The notes beneath the pieces were generated by a model. It was not told where the DNA came from, ran no database searches, and saw only the letters and a list, made by a program, of their open reading frames with translations. DNA of 64,000 nt from Paracentrotus lividus (Eukaryota; Echinodermata; Echinoidea; Camarodonta; Echinidae), in contig CALNVZ010003433.1 in assembly GCA_940671915.1 (NCBI GenBank), positions 12,718,539-12,782,538 of the forward strand, written 5' to 3'. How positions within the stretch are numbered: position 1 is the first letter of the stretch; each line of letters begins with the position of its first letter. Of the stretch, positions 12,801-22,800 are shown in pieces. The position numbers and the translations under genes are program-made.

Positions 12801-15714
12801 TGGACTATTGCATCAAATGTTTGAATAAATTAACTGCATTTTATTTTCAAATAAACCAACCAACAGATATCCGAAATTTGTGTGCTTGGAATAATGAACC
12901 ACATTTCATTTTCACACAAGAACTACAGAACAACAAGCAGTCCCTGACAATTACCTCGTTTACATTGAGACTCGGCTCTTGTGTCGAATCCACAGGAAGG
13001 GTTCGACACTGCAAAGAGTGAACCTGTCATCGTGTTTATACACAACAAAAAAGGCGAGTTCAACACGGCTCCCAGATCATGACCGGAAGTATGGGATGTC
13101 ATTAATGTGTGGTGCGATGTATAGCCAAATTCCATATCTGACCTCAAGGTCATCGACTTCGACACGGCTTTCTGTTTACACACATAAAAATTGCCGTGTC
13201 GAACACCGCCTTCCCGTCTTCCGTATCGAAACCTACGATTTTGGCGGAGCAAAAAGGCGTGTCGGAACCGGGTCACGGATCACACTGATCCCGTTTACAT
13301 GGCATAAAATTGCACCGTGTCGAGCACGATTGCCATGTCGAACCCGCGACCCGAGTCACAGTGTAAACTAGGTATATAACGTTTGTCAATTTGTTAAATT
13401 AGAGTTAAGTTCATCTAGACTAATATTGCTTTAATCACTGGAGGGTTCATTTCAGTCAATGTCATCATTGGAAGATAAGGCAGTTATCTTTACTGGATGG
13501 TTTACATTTCAGTTAACCAATACAAGACTGTGTGTGTTTTTATTCATCATCCAAGTACAAGACTAGTCTCAGGGTATTCAGACCTAAAAGTTTGACTGAA
13601 CTCTTTATATGCCACCCAAATGATAGCTGTACATGTAGCTGTGCCCAGAGAAAGGTGTAGTTTCACCAAGATTTTCTATGTTTTCATATTAACAATCTAA
13701 AGCCGGATGTTGGAACTATAAACCAAAGATATTGTAAAGTGACATGTATATCACAATACATGTGAAGCCTTGTCATGCAAATAAATATTATGAGTTTAAT
13801 GAAATGACCGATACATTTGAAACTGAAACACATATTCTTTATAATAAAATTTCCATTTCATTTGGCCGATTTGTAAACTATTTTTCTCGTACAATAAATA
13901 CACCACACCATCAAGAAAATACATGTAGGTCTATATGAAGGAAAAATGTTTTTCTACAATAGAAGAAGAAGAAGATGAAAAGTTAAAAGAAAAAAGAAAG
14001 GTTGTCTGTAGGGTCTATTTCCTTAGTTTATACACGCTAGCAGCACCATACGTGGGACTACTATCAAATACAGTGACTGTTTATAGGTGCATAACTACAT
14101 TTCTATATAAATATTTTCACAACAAATGTATTTTTTACGTACCAATTATCCTTCCTTGTTGCCTATAACTTTTTGGGGTCTGTCTCCACTCGATGTTCAT
14201 CGAAAGGTTTAAAGTTGGATAGAACGAAATAAATTCCGGTTTCTGTAGCGACGAATGCAATGTACTGCATGCAATGCACTTTATAACTTACGTCTTATGA
14301 GGGCGCTGTGCGGTGTAATTCAAGGCCTATATAATACAGGGCCTTGGGGTAATTCGTGGAGTAAGTCGAGTAATATACTTCCGGTGATAGGCCAGCTCAC
14401 TACCGATCCATTTAAAACTCATTGAGCTTGCATTAGTTTTTCTTCCAAAGCTGAGAGTTTATATTAAAATTTTTTGTAATAACCATAGTTAATGTTTGCA
14501 CATAGCAGGCCCCTAACTGATTTTTACGGGGGGGTTCGAAATCTGCAAAAGTGGACAAAAAGGTACATCAATTTTTTTGACATCACGCCTGGCGATCAAA
14601 AAGTACATCAGATTTTTTCCACGTTAATATGCCGCGTTGATAATTTAAGTGAGGGGAGGGGGTGAAAAAAAAAATAAAAAAAATCCGCCTTCGCCCTCAA
14701 GAAGAGTACCAATAACAGCTATAGTGGTAGGCTTCAAGTCGTTCTTTAATGTTCCCTTTTTTTTTCCTAAATCAATTTTGTATTTTGTATTTCATATTAT
14801 ATAATGATATATATATAATGAACTGAAGAGCTGCAACGCTCGCCAGAGTGACTATCTAACGTTAGAGGAGGATGAAGGGGCGTGCCCCCGGGCGGCAATT
14901 AGGAGGCGCAAAAAAATATATTATATAATAAAGAATAAATAATAAAAGAAAAAGACGAAAAAGAAACACACAAAAAAAGAAGATGACTATGGAACGACAA
15001 GGAAAAGAATACGAAAGAGGAAAAGAAAAATTAAGGAAGAAAAATATAGACATAAAAAAGACTGACAGTCAAAAAAAAAAAAATACCAGACGCAAGGACA
15101 TACCTTTACTGTTCTTGCTTCAACTAGAACAATGTCACAATTGTACTAGTCTTTCAGTTTTTCTACCCAGTGATGGATTCAGTAAGTACGATTATATCAT
15201 GTGAGTCAGCGCACACGACATAAAGTAATTAGGTGTGGTCCGAGTATTGTTTTTAAAAAATGCCGATTTTTCAGGGAAGTTGATTTGCGACGACTCTTAA
15301 CGAATAGCGCCATGCTGCACACAGTACACGCATTGGAGGCGCTACTACGTACGTGACACGCACGCAGGACCAGCGGTGAGTTTCTCTTTTATTTCTTTCT
15401 TTTCATAAGATTAATTACAAGAAAGAATTTTTATTTAAACAATAATAGACTCTATTATCACTTATCAAATTATTGCGTCTATTTCTAATTCCTTAGCTAT
15501 AACCTAATATCTGGATCTAATTTTTTCTACAATGAAAAGTACCTTATTCAATACGAGATCATAATACTTCTGTATATTGATCTCGTACAGATATGAGTGG
15601 TTCATAGTCTCTTGCAAACTATTTCTTTCCATTACTTCATCAATTCTATGGATTGCAAAGTTAAACAGGATGATGATAGACCATGGCAATGCCACTGCTG
15701 GAAGAGGTTGCCAT
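9738..15714 (-). CDS. ERLIN: Erlin (ER lipid raft-associated SPFH protein), coding span, 3' end missing
   Basis: Six coding exons on the minus strand join in phase to give about 160 residues of an erlin. Family members are ER membrane proteins with an N-terminal membrane anchor and a lumenal SPFH/prohibitin domain. They form large ring complexes, bind activated IP3 receptors and recruit the RNF170 ligase for their degradation, and they affect cholesterol sensing. The sequence shows a hydrophobic N-terminal segment ([12 protein letters not shown]), [55 protein letters not shown], the [19 protein letters not shown] block with the NYT sequon glycosylated in mammalian erlin-2, and [11 protein letters not shown]. 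The later exons (the 'VTKPKIPE' helix region onward, about half the protein) were not found to the left; they may lie beyond position 1 or be lost in the poor sequence there. Whether it equals vertebrate ERLIN1 or ERLIN2 cannot be said. Confidence 0.93.
10389..10576 (-). CDS. ERLIN: Erlin exon 5 ([16 protein letters not shown] to EVYIVLF)
   Basis: The exon is 188 bases between the acceptor cattgcag and the donor gtaagc. It encodes [17 protein letters not shown], then [20 protein letters not shown] and [18 protein letters not shown]. This is the most conserved core of the erlin SPFH domain and includes the NYT glycosylation sequon. The phases (2 in, 1 out) agree with both neighbours. Confidence 0.97.
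11092..11138 (-). CDS. ERLIN: Erlin exon 4 ([15 protein letters not shown])
   Basis: The exon is 47 bases between the acceptor gttgcag and the donor gtatgt. It encodes [15 protein letters not shown] with the next Ser codon split 2+1. The peptide is identical to the mammalian erlin sequence at this position. Confidence 0.95.
11630..11710 (-). CDS. ERLIN: Erlin exon 3 ([19 protein letters not shown])
   Basis: The exon is 81 bases (27 codons, phase 0 at both ends) between the acceptor ctttcag and the donor gtatga. It encodes [19 protein letters not shown] then LTSYRSVQ, matching the mammalian '[27 protein letters not shown]' region of the SPFH domain. Confidence 0.93.
12379..12401 (-). CDS. ERLIN: Erlin exon 2, 23-nt microexon (GHVGVYYR)
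   Basis: After the acceptor cattatcag and before the donor gtaagt, 23 bases encode (G)HVGVYYR, the invariant start of the SPFH domain in erlins ('EGHLAVYYRGG' in mammals). The phases (1 in, 0 out) fit the neighbouring exons. It is short but well supported by the conserved peptide and both splice sites. Confidence 0.85.
13015..13375. repeat. CpG-rich repeat with three copies of a GTGTCGAACACGG motif
   Basis: Three similar blocks near 13,030, 13,166 and 13,289, about 130 bases apart, each have TTTA(C/T)A..(C)A, an A-rich spacer, then TGCC or GGCG followed by GTGTCGAACAC or similar. The GC content is far above the flanks. It lies in the first erlin intron and looks like a degenerate tandem or a miniature transposon. 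The open frames across it on both strands are by-products. Confidence 0.5.
13376..15299. other. Erlin intron 1, repeats and CpG-richer patches
   Basis: No exon was recognised. The stretch 14,170-14,420 is CpG-richer and carries CTTCCGGT. From 14,640 to 15,110 it is dominated by purine-rich A/G runs with a short TA run near 14,800. Confidence 0.4.
15300..15375 (+). promoter_or_regulatory. Possible GC-rich 5' leader exon ending at a GTGAGT donor
   Basis: A GC- and CpG-richer stretch in an AT-rich region ends at CCAGCG|GTGAGT, a good 5' splice site on the plus strand. It could be a non-coding first exon, perhaps of OGDH, whose first exons are otherwise missing, but it lies inside the first erlin intron and no coding signal supports it. 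This is a weak call. Confidence 0.2.
15636..15714 (-). CDS. ERLIN: Erlin exon 1 (start codon and membrane anchor), frame broken
   Basis: The likely start ATG at 15,714 opens a frame reading [12 protein letters not shown] second frame then gives [14 protein letters not shown], where family members have a hydrophobic anchor followed by 'SIHKIEEGH'. One extra T near 15,679 accounts for the shift. The donor reads GAAGTAATG, whereas the next exon needs a phase-1 end (GAAG|GTAATG), so one G also appears to be missing. An in-frame alternative start at 15,695 (MALPWSIII) avoids the shift but not the donor problem. Both defects look like single-base errors. Confidence 0.65.
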
Positions 15715-16599
15715 TCTTTAAGATTTATTTTTTTTCAAGATTGTACCAGAGCAACGATGTCAGCTGATTCCTGAATTGAAAACAAAAACAAGGACAAAGT
15801 CAAGAAGTCAATTATCAGATGAGATAAATTCAATCCAGTCAAGACAGTTACTTTACAATACATATCATTTGGAGGAAATACGAGTCAGCAGACCATTATG
15901 GCAATTTCACATGGGAAAAAATGTAAGGTATAAAAAAAAGAAGGAGAAAATGTTGTTGCATGTTTGTTTGCAATCTGAAGTGGTGAACATTATTAGCAAG
16001 CTGCATAGAATTACACGTGTGGGACAACGCCCACTACTGCCACTACATTGACGTCACAAAACACAACAAACTTAACACTTGCACCTAAACGCGAATGGTT
16101 TTCAGTCCCTAATCATTATCATTGACTCTTCATGTGACTTCATTGACCTGGAGATTGTCGAAAGTTGTTAAATGTTATTTCACTTACCAGATGAAATATT
16201 CTCTTTAAACTCCAACAAGGCTTGACCAGTGGATTCGCAATCATTTAAATTACACAATTTTTGATTCTCAAAGAGCTAGAGACGCGTGACATGCAAAACT
16301 CATTAAGATTAGGTCGGATACAAATGTAGGGGTACGTACGTTGTTTTGATTGGTGGGTGGGGCTCTGGTTGGGAACATTGCAACAGCTAGATATGTACGT
16401 CGAAGTCCTTATAAATTTAGGGAAACATGAATTTGAGACATAATGCATGTCTAGACGACCGGCCGCGCGGAGACGGGGGGGGGGCCGGGCCCCCCCCCAT
16501 TTTTTTGCCAGAAATTTATATTTTTAAGGGGAAAAAAGGGAATAAAAAGAAAAGGAAGAACGGGAAGGAGAGGCAAAATGTGTTTAAAATACACTACCT

Positions 16600-18640
16600 T
16601 CGGGTTTATTAGAAGCAATTTTTTTGGCTCGCGCATCCGCGGCTCTGCAAGGTTCTCTCAATAAGGCACATTGACTGATCCCTTATGCCCATATTAGTAA
16701 AGTTATGTAATTTTTCTACTCGCATTGGCCCTCGCAATTTATTTTTGTTATAATTGAGGTGATCTTGACCCATTAGAAGAATTCAACAAAAGAAATAAGA
16801 TGGAAAATGTACGTAAAAATACATTCAAAGCAAAATTTTCAGCTCGCGCTTCGCGCTCGCAAATTCCTCTCAGAAAAGACTGATTCCTGACGTCGCAAAG
16901 TGAAGTGATGGTGGTAAATCAAATTTCAAAATCTAGAATACACTACCTTCAGTTGATTATAAGTCAAATATTTTCGGCTCGGCGCGCTTCGCGCTCGCAA
17001 ACTTTCTTTTAAAAAAGCTCTTGACTGATCCCGTCGCCAAAATAAGTATGTTATGTAAAATTTCTGCTCGCGTTTCGCGCTCGCACACTTTTGTTAAATG
17101 AAGGTGATCGTTACCTGCTAGTAACAGAATTCAAACAAATCATAAGAGTAAAGGGGAAATGTGCGTAATATACGGCCTTATTTGTGCCATAAAGCCAAAT
17201 TTTCGGCTCGCGCTTCGCTGCCTTGCAAATTCTCTAGAAAAGTTTAATATACTAGGCTGACCCCTCACTTCGTGCTCGAATATGGTCTGCTCAAATTTCT
17301 CTCAGAAAGACTGACTCCTGACATTGTAAATGAAGTGATGGGATGTAAATTTCAAATTATGTCTAGAATACAATACTTCGGCTCGCGCTTCGCGCTCTCA
17401 AAAGTTTTTCTAAATAAAAATCTATCATGAGTGACCCCTGGCGTCCCAACAAGTAATGTTATGTAAATTTTTCTGCTCGCGTTCACAATATTTATTAAAA
17501 TGAAGCTGATCGTTATCTAGTAAAAGAATTCAAACAAAATGCATAAGAGTAGAGGGGGAAATGTGCGTAAAATATACGGCCTTGCATCATTTGTATGCCA
17601 AATTTTCACCTCGCGCTCGCGTTCGCAAAATGTGTCTCAGATGGGATGACAATTATCAAAATGTGTACAGAATTCACTACCTTCAGGTATTATAAGCCAA
17701 AATTTTCGGCTCGCGCTACGCGCTCGCAATGTGTCTCAGATGGGATGACAATTATCAAATGTGTATAGATACTACTACCTTCGGATAAGGCCAAAAAAAA
17801 AATATGTTTGTTTGCCTCCGCGACCGACCGTAAATGGCAAAAATTTGGGTCGGGATTTTATTTATTTTTTTTTTTTCTTCAAAGACCTAAAAATTGAAAC
17901 TCACCATTTTCGACGGAATGTAAAATTTAGCAGTTAGAGAAGTTAATTTGGTTTAAAAGTGTGAGATACGAAGACTGTATTAGCTTGTTCAGTCAATATA
18001 TATAGACGTAGTATTTGTTCATAAAAAAAAAAAAAAAAAAAAATATCGACCGACGACCGACCCGACCGACGACCGACTAATTTTAATTTTTCCACTGGAG
18101 GGCAAACAAACAATTGGCAAAAGTCCAAATTTCGGCTCGCAATGTGTCTCGATGGGTGACAATTATCAAATGTGTACGAATACACTACCTTCAGGTAATT
18201 ATAGCCAAAATTTCGGCTCGCGTACGCGCTCGCAATGTGTCTCCAGATGCGATTGACAAGCATCAAATGTGCTACAGAATACAACTTACTTCAGAATAAT
18301 TATAGCCAAATTTTCGGCTCGCGCTACGCGCTCGAGTGTCTCAGATGGGATGACAATTATAATGTGATATAGAATACACTCCCAGAAAGCAAATTTCGGG
18401 TCGCGCTAGCGCTCGCCAAATGGTGTCCAGATGGATGACAATTATCAAAATGACAGAACATACCCAGGTAATAAGCCAAAATTTTCGGCTCGCGCTACGC
18501 GCTCGGCAAATGTTCTCAGATGGGATGACAATTATCAAAATCGGTATAGAATCACTACTTCAGGTAATTATAAGCAAACTTCGGTCGCGCTACGCCTCGG
18601 AAATTTCTCTTAAAAAGTTTATTATACTGACCCAGACTTC
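16600..18640. repeat. Array of CTCGCGCTTCGCGCTC mirror-repeat units
   Basis: About 13 copies of GGCTCGCGCT(T/A)CGCGCTCGC occur here. In the right part (17,620-18,600) they are spaced about 97 bases apart, each preceded by CAGATGGGATGACAATTATC, ACTACCTTCAGGTAATTATA and GCCAAAATTTTCGG. In the left part the spacing is irregular with extra segments such as GAAGTGATGG and ACTGATCCC. The array lies between the two genes. One unit is split by the element at 17,806. Confidence 0.85.
17806..18111. mobile_element. 306-bp miniature inverted-repeat element nested in the array
   Basis: Ends are GTTTGTTTGCCTCC at the left and its complement GGAGGGCAAACAAAC at the right, with subterminal CGACCGACC and its copies on both sides. 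The array unit is interrupted at its GCCAAAATTT motif, with GGCCAAAA at the left and GGCAAAA at the right flank, consistent with a target-site duplication. There is no coding capacity. Confidence 0.75.
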
Positions 18641-19189
18641 GCGCTTGAATTATGATTGCTCATTCACTAAAGCAAGTGTGCATTTTCACATTCTCGAACC
18701 CCCCCCCACACCACCCGTAAATCCTTATTATTCGGGCTAATATTGTACGCCATAGAATTTTTTCTAAATTGTGCCCCCTTCACTTTTGAAAAGCTCCGCC
18801 GGCCCTGGACCTGCCCACTTCATCACCCCAAATTTAGATAAACTTGCGGCAAAAGGTTTTTAAAAAATATAATTAATAACAAAATGCCCCCGCGTAAAAT
18901 AAGTCCCAACGTTAAACGTTGTGTCTTTATTTCAATCAGAAAGACTTTTCAAAGGGTTTAAATTGTTTGGGTTTAAGAGGCCAGACCCCTCTAATACCCC
19001 TTCCCCCCCCCCCCCCCGATCTGCGCGGGATCTCTCAAGGATATTCCCGAGGCCGAATTATATGTATTTATATTTGATATGCGTTTATATATATATGAGG
19101 ATCTGAATTACTCTACCCATTAGTATGAGAGGGAAAGAGTAGTAGGTCATGGTTCAGCTCAGGGAGCAGGGGGAAGGGTGGAAGGCACT

Positions 19190-19825
19190 TGTAGGAAGGT
19201 GACTCTGGTTCTCCTCTCCGCATTTCGCATATGGCCTCCAGTGTCGAGCCATGGCATAACACCTGCGGCCCAGGGTTCACGGAATCCTGATGGAGGGATC
19301 AGGGCGATGTGACATTGTGAGGCGCAGCTCAATTGACCAAAGGTCTAAACTACAGTTGTGGGGCTCTGGTTGAGGGACGCGGTAGTGTGAAGAAAACTAT
19401 GCCTGGATCTCAAATGCTTTGTTGTTGGCAAGGCATTGAAGAGAGAATGGAGTGGATCATTTTCTTGTTTAAGTTTCTCCTTTTGAGAGAGTGCAGACCT
19501 CCTGATATGAGGAGGGGCAATGCCACTCAGGATGTAGAGGTCGGCTACCTCGGTTGTACATGGTTTAAGGCAGCCTGTTATGGCCCTACACGCGCTGTTG
19601 AGAGATGTGTCAATCTTCGAAGCATGGGCTGACCTGCCCCATAGGACATGTATATTCTGCAGCTGAGTAGCAGAGGGCAAGGGCTGTTGTGCGGATGGTA
19701 CTTGCATCAGTGCCCCATTTCGAAGATTTCGAGTAAGATAGCTTCTTCAGGATGCTGTTCCTGGCACTGACCTTCTTCTTTGTTTTCAAGATGTGATTCT
19801 TAAGGTGATCGAGGGAGCGATCTAG
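19190..19825 (-). pseudogene. Non-LTR retrotransposon reverse transcriptase, C-terminal remnant
   Basis: The minus strand reads LDRSLDHLKNHILKTKKKV, then RNSILKKLSYSK, TTALALCYSAAEY, a one-base frameshift, WGRSAHASKIDTSLNSACRA, ITGCLKP and SGIAPPHIRR. This succession is characteristic of the region after the catalytic domain in invertebrate LINE reverse transcriptases. The catalytic part is absent and stops follow on the 3' side. A purine-rich run lies just upstream at 19,830-19,890. It is a dead fragment. Confidence 0.8.
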
Positions 19826-19899
19826 AGTGAGAAAAAAAAAGGGAGAAGAAGAAAAAAAAGAAGAAAAAAGAAAAAAGAAAACAAAAAAGTAGCCCTACC

Positions 19900-22800
19900 A
19901 ATTTTAATTTTCATTAGTAAGTTAACTATCGCCACGGTGCATGCAGTATACACGGTTCATAGCGAAATTAAGAGGAGTTTGGGTAGGGGGAGGGCCGCAC
20001 GCATTAAATTTGTTTTTAAACTTAATGCAGAAAAATACGAAGCAAGTTTTGAAGAAAAGTTGACAAAAAATTAACGAAGTTGAATGTTTAAAGTTTTTTT
20101 CTGTGAAAGCGTCACATGCGAACTGCTCTCCTTTGTGTTTTGTAATTCAAATCATTATCATGTTGTTTTTTCTTTTTTTTCTTTTTTTCAGAAGACATTT
20201 CATCTATGTTTTTGATATATATCATCAAAGCTATAGTACTAGTTGATCAGAACATGAAAAACACCCACAGGGATCGGGGTTAATTTGAGTTATAGCGGCA
20301 ATCGGTCACATTTGCAGACCTGCCAACAAAAAATCGTATTCCGTACTTTTTCTATCCTCTTTCGCTTCTTAAGGGGGTACTAAGATCTATAGATGTCTAT
20401 GAATGCACATCACCATCATGCCATACTACATCGCACCTGTCTTCATAGAAAACATTTAATTGTTCAGTGAATTGTCTATGTCCCTCATTTACCAGAACGA
20501 ATGCCTTTGGTGCAGGGATGACACACTTGTCAAAATGTTTGGCATATTTACCTTGTTTTCTATTGAAAATAATTGATCAATAAAAAAGGTTTTCAGGTCG
20601 ACAGGTGGATGGGGATTGACATTTTTATGATCTGAATAATTATTGACATTTAATGAGTTTAGTACCCCTTATCCAAATGAAAAAGACAAAAATACGATTT
20701 TAGGTTGGCAGTACTGCATTTGACTGACGTTTAGTGGTTTCCTTCTTTATATCGTGAAAAAGAGTGTCATGAGACAGAGCAACTCGCATATGACGTCACA
20801 AAATCCAAGTTTAAAACCATGGCATTGATGATAACAACAACAACAACAATAGTAATAACGTAAGTATGTATTCTTTCAATCAATATACGAACCAGCAGCC
20901 TTGTATAGCACCATGCACATTAAGTCCTCAATTCCTCAATTCTGCCCCGATTCCTTCCTAACCCATAATGCAACATCCTGAGCAATGTATTCTTATAAAA
21001 TAGTCCCATTTGAATGATAACCCAATCATGTAACTTTTCACTACTAAATAAAACAAATACGGTTCCTCTCTAAACATTTTAATTCCTCTTATACAAAATA
21101 AATTATAGTGTTTTTTTTTTATTTTTTTTTTAAGGCTGACAAAGTAAATACTAGTAAATGAGAGTGTTGGGTAAGGGCAAAAGGGGGTCAATCCCACTTA
21201 GTTAGTGGTTAGGGTGTTGGAAAAAGTTTGGGTATTCCCCTAACTATACATAGCCCCGTTGCCGAAGGCGACGGGGCTGTACTTCCACCACCTCCATTTA
21301 CAGCGAAATAATCAGCGATGATGAGCGCTCAGGTGATTATTTATACTGGTCAATTTTTAAATCAATCTAATGTTTAAAATGTTGTTTGTATAATTTCTAT
21401 TTGATGTTTTCTCTATCGTTCGTAACAACGGACTATAAAATGAAATTATATAAGAGTCTTTCTTGTATTTACAAATTGAATTTTCCGTTTGGCCTTGTTC
21501 TTTCTTCTCATTAGTGTTTGGTGCCTTCGCTGCTCATTTTTCTATGATCTGTTCATTTTCTTGCGTGAAGACGTGTATGCGATTAATGACCAAACGCTAT
21601 GCTACGGTGATAATATTACGTTGTTATGGACTCATTTCCTCTGTATTATTCTAATTATTAGTTGTATTTTTATTCATGTGTATTAACATTTCGCAAAGAT
21701 ATGTCACCATATTATTCGTAGTGAAAAACTCAAAAGATATTTTGAAATTATCATGTGATGATATGATTCAAATAAGAGTCTTTTTACACGAAAAATTTGT
21801 TTGGTCTGTGTTATAGAATTATTTTAAAACTTCGCAAATATGTCTAAACTGGTTCGTTCAGTTCCTCTCGTCGCTTCGACGACAGGTGCTGGTTCAGGTT
21901 TAGTGTTATACCCCCTGCTTCCGCAACCTCCTCCGTGAGAAGAACACTTATTTGTTTTACAGTTATGGTTTTTGATTAACATTGATCATATGAAATATGT
22001 TGTTGTAAATATATGTTCCCGATATAAATTTGTGTTTCAATTCTGGAAGACAGTAGTTATATATATATTTCTATGTTCCAAAAAATTTTCGAAGTGATAT
22101 AAATTAGCGCTCCAATCTTGAGCTTGAGTTCCCGTACAGTATTGACTGAGATATATTCGTGTCAAAGGTTGCGTAAAAGATTCCCGCGCTTAACTCTCCT
22201 ACTAAGCGCGCTGTAAAAACTGTTATTATAGCGTTATGCATATCTTCCAACATTCACATTGCCATTTGCATTACATTACGTACAATTCTTATCAGGAGAT
22301 AAAACATATACTTACTGGATTTGACAAATTACCGCAAACTAGAAAATTCATTTAAGATTTATTTGACTAGCAACATCAACAACTTTAAATGATAATTTAT
22401 TTATATTAACTCGTTTCTCAAAGGAATAAAAACTTTTTAAGTGTATATACAAACCCACACAAATAATTGGTGAATATATTCCATAGAGAATTATCCTTAT
22501 GCATACGCTAAGAGAACGAATAAAACTCTACATCATGAGTCTAGAGCACACACCACTACGTTACTACTAGATCGAAAACTTTCGAAATTGTGTACTTAGA
22601 TGATCGATGTGATGCAATCAAGCTGAAATATATCTTCTTTTCTCAAAAGTCTGTGAACTTTCGAAATGCTAACTGTGAAAAAGTACTTTAATGATGCTTC
22701 AACTACGAGCCATTCCTTCCAGCTTTCAACATCATGTTTTTTAAACCACTTACAACTGGACCTTGTTTTCACTTTTGATTGGTATTTTGATGATACTGCT

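Noticed and set aside
12923..13371. Overlapping 117- and 130-residue frames on both strands
   Set aside because: They lie on a CpG-rich repeat with inverted motifs and show no family resemblance or splice logic.
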